A DNA stretch of 64,000 bases from Actinoplanes siamensis (GCF_016862395.1 NZ_BOMW01000014.1:1-64000); one strand, 5' to 3'; positions 24,234 to 33,287 are shown, counted from the stretch's first letter. Notes: a model not told the origin generated them from the letters alone. Numbers and translations: made by a program.

Positions 24234-25819
24234 GCACGCCGACCACCTCGGACGAGTCCGCCGCCCTGCTGCGGGCCGGCCGCGGCCTGGCGATCGGCAC
24301 GGTGGTGTCGCGGGTGACCGGCTTCGGCCGGATGGTGGTGCTGGCCGCCGCCCTGGGGCTGGGCACCGAGCTGTTCGACAGCTACAACGTGGCGAACACG
24401 CTGCCGAACGTCGCCTACGAGCTGGTCTTCGGCGGCGTGGCGGCGAGCCTGATCGTGCCCCTGGTCAGCCGGGAGGTGCTCCGCGGCCGGGCGGCCGCGG
24501 CCGACTACGCGCGGCGGCTGATCTCCGCGGTCACCGGCGGCCTGGCCGCGGTCGCGGTGCTCGCCGTGCTGGCCGCGCCGGTGCTGGTGCGGATCTACTC
24601 ACCCGGGCTGACCCCGGCTCAGCACCACCTGGCGGTCGTGCTGAGCTGGTTCTTCCTGCCGCAGATCGTGCTCTACGGGCTCGGCGCCACAGCGGCCGCC
24701 GTGCTCAACGCGTTCAGCCCGCACCCGGCCCCGATGTGGGCGCCGGCGGCCAACAACGTCATCGTGATCGCGGTCGGGCTCGCCTACATCGCGGCCGGCG
24801 GCAGCACCGAGCTGAGCCAGCTGTCCGGAGCGCATGTGCTGTTCCTGGGCGCCGGGACCACCGCGGGCGTGGCCGGCCAGGTCCTCGTCGTGCTCGGGGC
24901 GCTGCGCCGCCAGGGCGTGCCGCTGCGGTTGCGGTGGGACCTGACCGGCATCGGGCTGCGCCGGACCGCCCGGCTCGGCGTCTGGGTGCTGCTGTCGGTG
25001 GCGGCGAACCAGGCCGCGTACACGATGGCCGTGCGGTCGGCGTCGCACCTGGGGGCCGGCGGGGTGAGCGCGTACCAGGCCGGTTACGCCATCTTCCACG
25101 TCCCGTACGCGGTCGCCGCGGTCTCGGTGAACACCGCGGCGCTGCCCAGGATGAGCCGCGCGGCGGCCGTGCGCGACACCGCCGGCCTGGCCGCCCAGCT
25201 GTCCCGGAGCCTGCGTGTGATCTTCTTCGTCACCGCCCCGGCGGGTGTCACGCTGTTCGCGCTCGGCCCGGTGCTCAGCGAGCTGCTGTTCGCGCACGGC
25301 AACAGCACGGCGGCGGCGGTCGGGCTGGCCGGCTCGGCGGCGCGCGCGTTCGGCCCGGCGGTCGTGCCGTTCGCCGCGTACGCCGCGTTGCTCGCCGGCT
25401 TGCACGCCCTGCAGGACACCCGGGCGGTGGCGCTGCTGAACCTGCTGGTCGGCGGGCTGGCCGTGGCCGGCTTCACCGCCTCGGTCGCGGTCCTGCCGGC
25501 CGGCCTGGCCCTGTCCGGGGTAGCCGGGACGTACGCGGTGGCGTACTCCTGCGGGTGCGCGGCCGCTGGGCTCCTGCTGTACCGCCGGCTGCCCGGGGCC
25601 CGTCCCGGCCCGCTGGCCCGCGGCCACCTGCGCCCGCTGGCCGCCGCGCTGGCCGCCGGGGGCGCCGAGCTGGCCGTCGCCGGAGCCGCCCCGGCCCGGC
25701 CGCTGCTCTCCGTCACGCTGGCCGCGGCCGCCGGCGCGGCGGTCTACCTGTGCGCGGCCGGGAACCGGCGCCGGGTCCTGGCGCTGCTGGCCGGTCGGGG
25801 GCGGACCAGGCCGGTGTAG
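24230..25819 (+). CDS. MurJ/MviN-family lipid-linked glycan flippase
   Basis: The protein (529 aa) starts at a GTG inside the previous stop codon and has about 14 membrane helices. The N-terminal GTVVSRVTGFGRMVVLAAALG and the DSYNVANTLPN region are typical of MurJ/MviN in the MOP exporter superfamily. Because it sits inside the glycan operon, it probably flips the undecaprenyl-linked repeat unit here rather than acting as the cell's main lipid II flippase. It replaces the Wzx usually expected. Its 3' end overlaps the convergent polymerase-like gene by 76 bases. Confidence 0.87.
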   Translation: MSTPTTSDESAALLRAGRGLAIGTVVSRVTGFGRMVVLAAALGLGTELFDSYNVANTLPNVAYELVFGGVAASLIVPLVSREVLRGRAAAADYARRLISAVTGGLAAVAVLAVLAAPVLVRIYSPGLTPAQHHLAVVLSWFFLPQIVLYGLGATAAAVLNAFSPHPAPMWAPAANNVIVIAVGLAYIAAGGSTELSQLSGAHVLFLGAGTTAGVAGQVLVVLGALRRQGVPLRLRWDLTGIGLRRTARLGVWVLLSVAANQAAYTMAVRSASHLGAGGVSAYQAGYAIFHVPYAVAAVSVNTAALPRMSRAAAVRDTAGLAAQLSRSLRVIFFVTAPAGVTLFALGPVLSELLFAHGNSTAAAVGLAGSAARAFGPAVVPFAAYAALLAGLHALQDTRAVALLNLLVGGLAVAGFTASVAVLPAGLALSGVAGTYAVAYSCGCAAAGLLLYRRLPGARPGPLARGHLRPLAAALAAGGAELAVAGAAPARPLLSVTLAAAAGAAVYLCAAGNRRRVLALLAGRGRTRPV

Positions 25820-27030
25820 CCGGTGGCGTCCGGGTGCAGCACGACCGCCCAGAACAGCAGGCAGACCATCGACCCGCCGGAGAACAGCCACGGCTCGAAG
25901 AAGACGTCGGTCACCGCACCCACCACCAGCGCCATGAACATCGCCTGGGCGCGCGCCGCGAGAACGGCCAGGACCAGGACCGGGACGGCGAGGATGGCGG
26001 CGCCGGCGAGGCCCACGGTGGCCAGCGCCTCCGGCACGAACCCGGCGATGTCCCCGGGTGGCAGCGACCCCATCCCCACGCCGGTCCACGGGTGCGCGTG
26101 GAAGATGCTCAGGCCGTACGCCCACTGCTCGCTGCGCGAGTCGGTGTCGCGCAGCAACAGGATCGGCGAGTCCAGGAAGAAGCCGGTCCGCAGGCCCCAC
26201 ACCAGCAGCCAGAGCCCGCCGGCCGAGGTGACCACCAGCCCGGCGATCCGGGTTTTCGCCGGCCGCGCCGCCATGGCCAGCACCAGCAGCTCCAGTCCGA
26301 GCGCGGTGCAGCCGGCACGGGAGCCGGTCGCCACGCAGACGGCGGCCAGCAGCGCCGCGGCCGGCCAGCGCAGCCGGCGCAGGCGGACCAGCAGCAGCGG
26401 GGTCACCACGACGAGGAACGCGGCGAGCCCGTTGGCGTTCTCGAACACGCCGCGCAGGCGGTGCTGCTCGATCGCGACGGCCGGGACGAGCAGCCGGGCC
26501 GCCACGCAGGCGCCGACCAGCGCCCAGCCGAACGCGGCGAGCACGCGGGTCAGCGCGGCGATGTCCACGGTGCGGGCCGTCGCCGTGCAGAGCGCCGCGA
26601 CGGCGAGCAGCCCGACCGCGCGGAAGACCGTGCCGGCCGGGTTGACGCTCCACCAGAGGCTGGCCAGGGCCAGCAGCGCGACCAGCGGCAGGGCGAGGTG
26701 GAGGGCCGGCGCCGGGGTCCGCCGGTCCGCCGGGTGGCGCCGCCGCCGGAGCGCTCGGATCGCGACCGCGGCGATCACCGGCGGCACCAGCGCCCGGGGG
26801 TCGAACCAGTGCAGCCGCAGCGTCTCGCCGAACACGCTCATCTGCGCGAAGAGCATCAGCAGAGTGAAGGCCAGGCCGACGACGGAGTGCAGGAAGGACA
26901 GCACGAGGACCGCCGCGTACCCCGCCACGAGCAGCTGGATCTCACCGTTGCCGCCGGTGAGCAGCAGCGAGGTCACCGGCAGGGCGGCGAGCGCGCCGAC
27001 CGCCAGGTCGGCCCGCGGGACCGCCCTCAT
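25744..27030 (-). CDS. O-antigen polymerase/ligase-like membrane protein (Wzy-type)
   Basis: The protein (428 aa) has about 10-12 membrane helices. A large loop contains the Wzy/WaaL-type signature FENANGLAAFLVV, ATGSRAG and a distal IFHAHPWTGVGMGSL (the conserved HNxxxG-like region). It is predicted to polymerise repeat units at the outer face of the membrane. Its start overlaps the acyltransferase gene stop (ATGA), so the two are coupled. Assignment rests on topology, these motifs and context. Confidence 0.82.
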   Translation of the reverse strand: MRAVPRADLAVGALAALPVTSLLLTGGNGEIQLLVAGYAAVLVLSFLHSVVGLAFTLLMLFAQMSVFGETLRLHWFDPRALVPPVIAAVAIRALRRRRHPADRRTPAPALHLALPLVALLALASLWWSVNPAGTVFRAVGLLAVAALCTATARTVDIAALTRVLAAFGWALVGACVAARLLVPAVAIEQHRLRGVFENANGLAAFLVVVTPLLLVRLRRLRWPAAALLAAVCVATGSRAGCTALGLELLVLAMAARPAKTRIAGLVVTSAGGLWLLVWGLRTGFFLDSPILLLRDTDSRSEQWAYGLSIFHAHPWTGVGMGSLPPGDIAGFVPEALATVGLAGAAILAVPVLVLAVLAARAQAMFMALVVGAVTDVFFEPWLFSGGSMVCLLFWAVVLHPDATGYTGLVRPRPASSARTRRRFPAAHR

Positions 27031-27689
27031 CGGGCCGGGACACCTTTCACCACAGCGGCCGGTGGCACGTCGCGGACCACGCACCCGTTGGCGCCGACGG
27101 TTGCGCCCTCGCCGACCACCCGCCCCTGCAGGACCGAGGCGTTCGTCCCGATCAGCGCCCGGCTGCCGATCCGGCAACCGCCGGAGACCGCCGCCGACGG
27201 GTTGACCTGCACGCAGTCCCCGAGCACCGCGTCGTGCCCGACCGTCGCGTTCTGGTTCAGGTGCACGTGCCGTCCCGCCGTCACGTTCGTCGTGATCCGT
27301 GCCCCGGCGAACAGCACCAGCCCCTCGGCCAGCGAGTTGTCCAGTCCCACAGTCGCCGCCGGGTGAACGATCCGGGCCGCCGGCCGCCCCAGCCGGTCCA
27401 GCCCGCCGGCCACCGAGGCCCGGACCCGCGGATCGCCGATCCCGATGACGTAGTACGCGTCGAGGTCGCCCAGCATCCCGCTCGGCCCCAGGCAGCCGGA
27501 CCCGAGCCGGGCCACCCCGCGCAGGTCCGGCGCGCCCGGCGCGTCGTCGAGGAATCCGAGGACCCGCCACGGTCCGCCGCTGGCCTCGTTGACCGCCGTG
27601 ATGACGCCGAACACCTCCCGGCCGTGACCGCCGCACCCGACGATGACGATCGGCTCCGGCGCCTGGATCCGGTGACCTGGTGTGATCAT
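27027..27689 (-). CDS. PglD/NeuD-like sugar acyltransferase
   Basis: The protein (220 aa) has an N-terminal Rossmann-like half (IVIVGCGGHGREVFGVI, about 14-30) and a C-terminal left-handed beta-helix of hexapeptide repeats (HLNQNATVGHDAVLGD, ALIGTNASVLQ). It ends with the GANGCVVRDVPPAAVVKGVPA cap (described, residues about 199-219). This is the layout of PglD/NeuD O- or N-acyltransferases that decorate nucleotide sugars. No PLP aminotransferase partner is visible nearby, so an O-acetylation role is more likely. The start codon lies inside a 16-bp palindrome. Confidence 0.88.
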   Translation of the reverse strand: MITPGHRIQAPEPIVIVGCGGHGREVFGVITAVNEASGGPWRVLGFLDDAPGAPDLRGVARLGSGCLGPSGMLGDLDAYYVIGIGDPRVRASVAGGLDRLGRPAARIVHPAATVGLDNSLAEGLVLFAGARITTNVTAGRHVHLNQNATVGHDAVLGDCVQVNPSAAVSGGCRIGSRALIGTNASVLQGRVVGEGATVGANGCVVRDVPPAAVVKGVPAR

Positions 27690-27697
27690 ATGATCAC
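27682..27697. promoter_or_regulatory. 16-bp perfect palindrome over a divergent start
   Basis: GTGATCATATGATCAC is an exact inverted repeat. It contains the ATG of the minus-strand acyltransferase gene and lies 22 bases upstream of the preferred phosphatase start. It is also AT-richer than its surroundings. A regulator bound here could act on both genes. Confidence 0.5.
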
Positions 27698-27719
27698 TCG
27701 CAGCGAGGCGCGCGGTACG

Positions 27720-28331
27720 GTGCCCGGCGTGATCCTCCTCGTCTGCCACGCCAACCTGTGCCGCTCCCCGATGGCCGAGCATCTGATCCGCCGCGCCCTG
27801 CTCGACCGGCTCGGCCCGGAGCCGGACCCGCTCCGGGCGGGCAGCGCGGGCACCCACGCGTCGGCCGGTCGCTCGATCCACCCGTTCGCGGCGCGGGTGC
27901 TGGCCGAGGCCGGGATCGACACCACCGGCTTCCGCGCCCGGCGGCTCACCGCGGATCTGGTCGCCGGCGCGGATCTGGTGCTGACCGCGACCCGGCGGCA
28001 GCGCGCGGCCTGCGTCGCGTTCGAGCCGGCCGCGGTACGCCGGGTGTTCACGATCGCGCAGTTCGGCAGGTACGCCGCGGCGCTGCCCCCGCCCGGCGCG
28101 CCGGCCACCGGCACCCCACGGCAGCGGCTGGGCGCGCTGGTCGAGCGGCTCGGGCTGGTCCGCGGCGGCGTGCCGGTCGTGCCGGGGGAGCAGGAGGACC
28201 TGGCCGACCCGGTGCACGAGCCGATCGCGGCGTTCCGGCGGTGCCGCGACGCGATCGAGCCGGTCGCCGGGACGCTGGCCGGGCTCATCGCGGCGAGCCC
28301 ACCCGCCGCCGTGAGTGCGCCGGAACCGTGA
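27720..28331 (+). CDS. Low-molecular-weight protein tyrosine phosphatase (Wzb-like)
   Basis: The protein is 203 aa from the GTG at 27720, which has GCGAGG about 11 bases upstream; GTG 27729 and ATG 27690 are alternatives. The P-loop is CHANLCRS (CX5RS) with Cys9 as nucleophile and Arg15. AGSAGTHASAG follows, and the general-acid Asp is in LADPVHEP. By family it dephosphorylates the tyrosine kinase that controls polymer length; that kinase is encoded convergently and the two genes overlap by 47 bases. It is somewhat longer than the usual 150-160 aa because of an inserted segment before the DP loop. Confidence 0.9.
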   Translation: MPGVILLVCHANLCRSPMAEHLIRRALLDRLGPEPDPLRAGSAGTHASAGRSIHPFAARVLAEAGIDTTGFRARRLTADLVAGADLVLTATRRQRAACVAFEPAAVRRVFTIAQFGRYAAALPPPGAPATGTPRQRLGALVERLGLVRGGVPVVPGEQEDLADPVHEPIAAFRRCRDAIEPVAGTLAGLIAASPPAAVSAPEP

Positions 28332-29724
28332 CCTCGCGCGGCGGCTCGTCGCCGGCGCGCGGCCGGTGGCTGCCACCGTCCTTCGCGGCGTACTCGTCGT
28401 AGTAGTAACAGGCGTCGGCGCCCTTGGTGGCGAGCATGTTCAGCACGCAACCGAGCAGTCGCGCGTCTACCGCCCGCAGCGCCTTGACCGCGGTGGCCAC
28501 CTGGGCGCTCGTGGTTTTTCCGGCCCGGGCCAGTAGCAGGGCGCCGTCGGCGCGGGCGGCGACCACCGCCGCGTCGGTGACCGGCAGCAGCGGCGGACAG
28601 TCCACCACGATCGTGTCGAACCGGCCGCGCAGGTCGGTCAGCAGCTCGGCCATCAGGTGCGAGCCGAGCAGCTCGCTCGGGTTCGGCGGGAGGAAGCCGC
28701 TGGGCAGTACGAACAGGCGCTCGCCGTACTGCTGCACGACGTCGTCGACGGACGCCTGGCCGGCCAGCACGGTGGTCAGCCCGACCGAGCCCTCCAGGCC
28801 GAGGTAGTCGGCGACCCGCGGCCGGCGCAGGTCGGCGTCCATGATCAGGACGCGCTGGCCGTTCTCGGCGCAGAGCATGGCCAGCCCGCACGCCGTGGAG
28901 GACTTGCCCTCGCCGGGCATCGCGCTCGTCACCACCAGCATCGTGACCGGTTTGTCGACGTCCACGTACCGCAGGTTGGTGCGCAGTTGCCGCAGCGCCT
29001 CGGTGCGTGCGGAGTGCCCGGTGCCGGCCACGTTGAGCGGCCCGGACCTGACCTCGGCGTCGTAGGGCAGCCCGGCGATGACCGGCGCCCCGGCCACCTC
29101 CTGCAAGCCCTCGGGGGTCTTGACGGTGGTGTCCAGCAGGTCGCGCAGGACCGCCGCGCCCAGCCCGGCGAGCAGCCCGAGCAGGGTGGCGATCCCCAGA
29201 TTGCGCACCGGGCGCGGCGAGACCGGGTCGTCGGCGGTCTCCGGCCCGGCCACCACCTCGACCTTGACCGAGGGGATCTCCCGGCCGGGTGGCGTCTCCA
29301 GCTGCTCCACCCGGATTTTGAAGCGGTGGGCGAGCGCGGACGCGACGAGCTGGGACCGCTCGCGCGAGCTGTCGGTGACCGTGGCGCGCAGCAGCACGGT
29401 CTCCGGCATCGCCTGCGCGGAGATCCGGGTGCGGACCTGGTCGGCGGTCAGCCCCAGGCGCCGGTCCTGCGCCACCAGCCGGGCCAGGCGGTCGCTGGTG
29501 AGCAGGCTCTGGTAGGAGCGGACCCGCTGCTGGGAGAAGAGACCGCCCTGGTAGGCGTCGGACACCCCGGTGTTCGGCGTGGTGATGAAGAACGTCACGG
29601 ACGTCGCGTACAGCGGCGTGGCGCGCAGGGTGACCAGCGTCGCGATGCCGGCCGACGCCAGCACCGCGGCGAGCAGCAGCCACCAGCGCTTACGGGCGAC
29701 CCGGATGTAATCCCGCAGATCCAC
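28285..29724 (-). CDS. Polysaccharide co-polymerase/tyrosine autokinase (Wzc/CapAB-like)
   Basis: The protein (479 aa) starts at a GTG with GGGAGGG just upstream; an ATG at 29739 would extend it. The N-terminal Wzz chain-length domain has membrane helices near 16-37 and about 175-200. The cytoplasmic BY-kinase domain has Walker A SAMPGEGKSS, Walker A' VLIMDADLRRP and Walker B TIVVDCPPLLPVTDA. A C-terminal tyrosine cluster (ACYYYDEY) is the expected autophosphorylation site. It sets polymer length with the convergent phosphatase. The fused co-polymerase and kinase arrangement is normal for high-GC Gram-positives. Confidence 0.92.
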   Translation of the reverse strand: MDLRDYIRVARKRWWLLLAAVLASAGIATLVTLRATPLYATSVTFFITTPNTGVSDAYQGGLFSQQRVRSYQSLLTSDRLARLVAQDRRLGLTADQVRTRISAQAMPETVLLRATVTDSSRERSQLVASALAHRFKIRVEQLETPPGREIPSVKVEVVAGPETADDPVSPRPVRNLGIATLLGLLAGLGAAVLRDLLDTTVKTPEGLQEVAGAPVIAGLPYDAEVRSGPLNVAGTGHSARTEALRQLRTNLRYVDVDKPVTMLVVTSAMPGEGKSSTACGLAMLCAENGQRVLIMDADLRRPRVADYLGLEGSVGLTTVLAGQASVDDVVQQYGERLFVLPSGFLPPNPSELLGSHLMAELLTDLRGRFDTIVVDCPPLLPVTDAAVVAARADGALLLARAGKTTSAQVATAVKALRAVDARLLGCVLNMLATKGADACYYYDEYAAKDGGSHRPRAGDEPPREVTVPAHSRRRVGSPR

Positions 29725-29834
29725 GCGACCCTCCCAAATCATGAATAAGGCCACGATATCGAGAGCAAACCGCAAAAAAGAAAAAATTGCTTGTTCTGTA
29801 CGATCGGGGACGGGCGCCCCCTAAGCTCAACCCG
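29725..29834. promoter_or_regulatory. AT-rich divergent promoter region between kinase and CapD-like gene
   Basis: About 110 bases with a pronounced A-rich run (29771-29787), far from the local base composition. It holds both upstream regions, so promoters for the kinase (minus) and the dehydratase (plus) are expected here. I cannot assign -35/-10 boxes with confidence. Confidence 0.4.
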
Positions 29835-30875
29835 GTGGAGGTGCAGCTCACCGACCTGCTCGGCCGCCGGCAGATCGACACCGGCCTGTCGGCGATCGCC
29901 GGTCACCTGACCGGCAAACGGGTCCTGGTCACCGGCGCGGGCGGCTCGATCGGCTCGGAGCTGTGCCGCCAGATCCACCGCGCCGCCCCGGCCGAGTTGA
30001 TCATGCTGGACCGCGACGAGTCCGCCCTGCACGCCGTGCAGCTCTCGCTGGACGGCCGCGGGCTGCTCGACGACCCGTCGGTGCTGCTGGCGGACCTGCG
30101 CGACGCCACCGCCGTGCGGGCGGTCTTCCGCGACCGGCGGCCGCAGGTGGTGTTCCACGCGGCCGCGCTCAAGCACCTGCCGCTGCTGGAACGGTTCCCC
30201 GGCGAGGCGGTGGCGGTCAACATCCGCGGGACGCTGACCGTGCTGGAGGCGTCCGCCGGGGTCGAGCGGTTCGTGAACATCTCCACCGACAAGGCCGCCA
30301 ACCCGTGCTGCGTGCTCGGCTACACCAAGCGCATCACCGAGCGGCTCACCGCGCACACCGCCGCGGCCGGCGCCGGCACGTTCCTCAGCGTGCGGTTCGG
30401 CAACGTGCTGGGCAGCCGCGGGTCCGTGCTCACCACGTTCCGGGCGCAGATCGCGGCCGGCGGCCCGCTGGTGGTCACGCACCCGGACGTGACCCGGTAC
30501 CTGATGACCACGCGGGAGGCGGTGCACCTGGTGATCCAGGCCGCGGCGATCGGCGGCGGCGGTGAGGCGCTGGTGCTCCAGATGGGCGAACCGGTGCGGA
30601 TCGCCGAGCTGGCCCGGCGGCTGGCCCGGCACGCCCCGGTCCCGATCGAGATCGTGTACTCCGGCCTGCGGCCCGGCGAGAAGCTGCGGGAGGAGCTGTT
30701 CGGCGCCGGTGAGGTGGACCGGCGGCCCCGGCATCCGCTGATCTCGCACGTCCAGGTGCCGCCGCTCGATCCCACGGCGATCCGCTTCCTGGACGGCCAC
30801 GGCGACGCCGGCACCCTGATCACCCAGCTGGCCCGGCTCTGCGACATGCCCGCGCCGGTCCAGGCGTCCGGCTGA
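29835..30875 (+). CDS. Short CapD/FlaA1-like UDP-sugar 4,6-dehydratase
   Basis: The protein (346 aa) starts at GTG. It is an extended SDR enzyme with VLVTGAGGSIGSEL, HAAALKHLPLLERFP, NISTDKAANPCCVLGYTK and VRFGNVLGSRGSVLTTF, closing with GLRPGEKLREEL. It corresponds to the catalytic half of CapD/WbpM and lacks their N-terminal membrane region, as in FlaA1/PseB. It probably forms a UDP-4-keto-6-deoxy-HexNAc, giving a second deoxy-amino-sugar route besides CapE. The SDR Tyr position is a Leu (LGYTK). It ends the glycan locus. Confidence 0.87.
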   Translation: MEVQLTDLLGRRQIDTGLSAIAGHLTGKRVLVTGAGGSIGSELCRQIHRAAPAELIMLDRDESALHAVQLSLDGRGLLDDPSVLLADLRDATAVRAVFRDRRPQVVFHAAALKHLPLLERFPGEAVAVNIRGTLTVLEASAGVERFVNISTDKAANPCCVLGYTKRITERLTAHTAAAGAGTFLSVRFGNVLGSRGSVLTTFRAQIAAGGPLVVTHPDVTRYLMTTREAVHLVIQAAAIGGGGEALVLQMGEPVRIAELARRLARHAPVPIEIVYSGLRPGEKLREELFGAGEVDRRPRHPLISHVQVPPLDPTAIRFLDGHGDAGTLITQLARLCDMPAPVQASG

Positions 30876-30943
30876 GCGGACGGGACGTTGGTCACATCGA
30901 CAGCGTGTTTCCGGATGGACGCCATGTGGGCATGGTGGGCGGC

Positions 30944-33052
30944 ATGCAAATCTGGCCGGGGAATCCGTATCCGCTGGGTGCGACGTACGACGGGGGCGGC
31001 ACCAACTTCGCCATCTTCAGCGAGGTCGCGGACCGGGTGGAGCTGTGCCTGTTCGACGACGAGGGCAACGAGACGCGGGTCGACCTGCCCGAGCGTGAGG
31101 CGCTGGTGTGGCACGGCTACCTGCCGCGGGTCACCCCCGGCCAGCGGTACGGCTTCCGCGTGCACGGCCCGTACGATCCGGCCCGGGGGCTGCGCTGCAA
31201 CCCGAGCAAGCTGCTGCTCGACCCGTACGCCAAGGCGATCGACGGCGACTACCGGTGGGACCAGGCGCTGTTCTCGTACAACTTCGGTGACCCGCTGTCG
31301 TTCAACGACGCCGACTCGGCGCCGTTCGCCCCGAAGTCGGTGGTGATCAACCCGTTCTTCGACTGGGGCAACGACCGGCCGCTCAAGGTGCCGTTCCACC
31401 AGACGGTGATCTACGAGGCGCACGTCAAGGCGATGACCGTCAACCATCCGGCCATCCCCGAGGACGTCCGCGGCACCTACTCCGGGCTCGCCCATCCGGC
31501 GATGATCACGTACCTCAGGAACCTCGGCATCACCGCCGTCGAGCTGATGCCGGTGCACCAGTTCGTGCACGACAGCGGCCTGGTCGAGCGCGGACTGTCG
31601 AACTACTGGGGGTACAACACCATCGGGTTCTTCGCCCCGCACAACGGCTACGCCTCGTTCGGCGGCCGCGGCGGCCAGGTCCAGGAGTTCAAGTCGATGG
31701 TCAAGGCGCTGCACCAGGCCGGCATCGAGGTGATCCTGGACGTCGTCTACAACCACACCGCGGAGGGCAACCATCTGGGCCCGACGCTGTCGTTCCGCGG
31801 CATCGACAACCCGGCGTACTACCGGCTGGTCGACAGCGACAAGCAGTACTACTACGACACCACCGGCACCGGGAACAGCCTGAATGTCCGGCACCACGAG
31901 TCGCTGCGGCTGCTCATGGACTCGCTGCGGTACTGGGTGACCGAGATGCACGTCGACGGCTTCCGCTTCGACCTGGCCGCCTCGCTGGCCCGGGAGTTCC
32001 ACGAGGTGGACCGGCTGGCCGCGTTCTTCGACCTGGTCAACCAGGACCCGGTGGTCTCCCAGGTGAAGCTGATCGCCGAGCCGTGGGACGTCGGCGACGG
32101 CGGCTACCAGGTCGGCGGCTTCCCGCCGAACTGGACCGAGTGGAACGGCAAGTACCGCGACTCGGTCCGCGACTTCTGGCGCGGCGAGCCGTCCAGCCTC
32201 GGCGAGTTCGCGTCCCGCTTCACCGGCAGCTCCGACCTGTACGAGATCGACGGCCGCCGCCCGATCGCGTCGATCAACTTCGTCACCGCGCACGACGGCT
32301 TCACGATGCACGACCTGGTGTCGTACAACGAGAAGCACAACGACGCGAACGGCGAGGGAAACCGGGACGGCGAGAGCCACAACCGGTCCTGGAACTGCGG
32401 GGTCGAGGGCCCCACCGAAGATCCCGAGATCATCGTGCTGCGCGAGCGGCAGAAGCGGAACTTCCTGGCCACGCTGCTGCTCAGCCAGGGCGTGCCGATG
32501 ATCCTGCACGGCGACGAGCTGGGCCGCACCCAGCAGGGCAACAACAACGTCTACTGCCAGGACAACGAGCTCAGCTGGGTGGACTGGCAGGCCGCGCGCG
32601 AGGAGGACCCGCTCACCCACTTCGTCCGGGCCATCACCAGGCTGCGCGCCGAGCACCCGATCTTCCGCCGCCGGCGCTTCTTCACCGGCGAGATCGCCGG
32701 CGACAACAAGCTGCCGGACATCGCCTGGCTGCGCCGGGACGGCGAGGTGATGACCGAGGCGGACTGGAACACGCGCAGCGGCATGACCATGACGGTGTTC
32801 CTGAACGGGCACGGCATCCCGGAACGTGACGCGCTCGGCGAGGAGATCACCGACGACTCGTTCCTGCTGCTGTTCAACCCGCTCAACGAGGACGTGTCGT
32901 TCACGCTGCCGCCCGGCGAGTACGGCCCGACCTGGGAGATCGTCGCCCACACGGGCGACCCGTTGCTGGCCCGTAAGCGCCGGACCACCCGGGCCGGCAG
33001 CAACGTCGACGTCATCCGCCACGCCCTGGTGGTTCTGCGCTGCCGCATCTGA
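30944..33052 (+). CDS. glgX: Glycogen debranching enzyme GlgX
   Basis: The protein (702 aa) hydrolyses alpha-1,6 branches of glycogen limit dextrins. An N-terminal CBM48 domain (about 1-110) is followed by a GH13 catalytic barrel with VILDVVYNHTAEG, DGFRFDLAAS (nucleophile Asp), LIAEPWDVG (acid Glu) and FVTAHDGFTMHDLV. It ends with a GlgX-type C-terminal domain. ATG 30944 (MQIWPGNPYPLG) is the likely start; ATG 30932 would add four residues. No other glg genes are adjacent. A hairpin at 33102-33122 probably terminates the transcript. Confidence 0.96.
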   Translation: MQIWPGNPYPLGATYDGGGTNFAIFSEVADRVELCLFDDEGNETRVDLPEREALVWHGYLPRVTPGQRYGFRVHGPYDPARGLRCNPSKLLLDPYAKAIDGDYRWDQALFSYNFGDPLSFNDADSAPFAPKSVVINPFFDWGNDRPLKVPFHQTVIYEAHVKAMTVNHPAIPEDVRGTYSGLAHPAMITYLRNLGITAVELMPVHQFVHDSGLVERGLSNYWGYNTIGFFAPHNGYASFGGRGGQVQEFKSMVKALHQAGIEVILDVVYNHTAEGNHLGPTLSFRGIDNPAYYRLVDSDKQYYYDTTGTGNSLNVRHHESLRLLMDSLRYWVTEMHVDGFRFDLAASLAREFHEVDRLAAFFDLVNQDPVVSQVKLIAEPWDVGDGGYQVGGFPPNWTEWNGKYRDSVRDFWRGEPSSLGEFASRFTGSSDLYEIDGRRPIASINFVTAHDGFTMHDLVSYNEKHNDANGEGNRDGESHNRSWNCGVEGPTEDPEIIVLRERQKRNFLATLLLSQGVPMILHGDELGRTQQGNNNVYCQDNELSWVDWQAAREEDPLTHFVRAITRLRAEHPIFRRRRFFTGEIAGDNKLPDIAWLRRDGEVMTEADWNTRSGMTMTVFLNGHGIPERDALGEEITDDSFLLLFNPLNEDVSFTLPPGEYGPTWEIVAHTGDPLLARKRRTTRAGSNVDVIRHALVVLRCRI

Positions 33053-33101
33053 CCCACCCCTCACTCGCAGCCACCGGCCCGCCGGCTGGTCCTCAAGGAC
33101 T

Positions 33102-33122
33102 GTCTCCCGGCGTGCGGGAGAC
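33102..33122 (+). terminator. Stem-loop downstream of glgX
   Basis: GTCTCCCG pairs perfectly with CGGGAGAC around a GCGTG loop, 49 bases after the glgX stop. It is a U-tract-less hairpin of the kind usual in actinomycetes. Confidence 0.6.
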
Positions 33123-33287
33123 CCCTGAGCGCCAGCCGCCGGCCGGTGCTCGGGGGTCCGGCGTTGCCGCTCCTGCGGGAGGCGCGGGCGGCGGATGCCG
33201 GCCCTCCGCTCCGCGGAGGCGAGCGCGAAGGTGGAGGCGTAGAGATCGCCGTGGCCGGTCCCGGTCACGCCGTCCCTGGCGGCAGCG

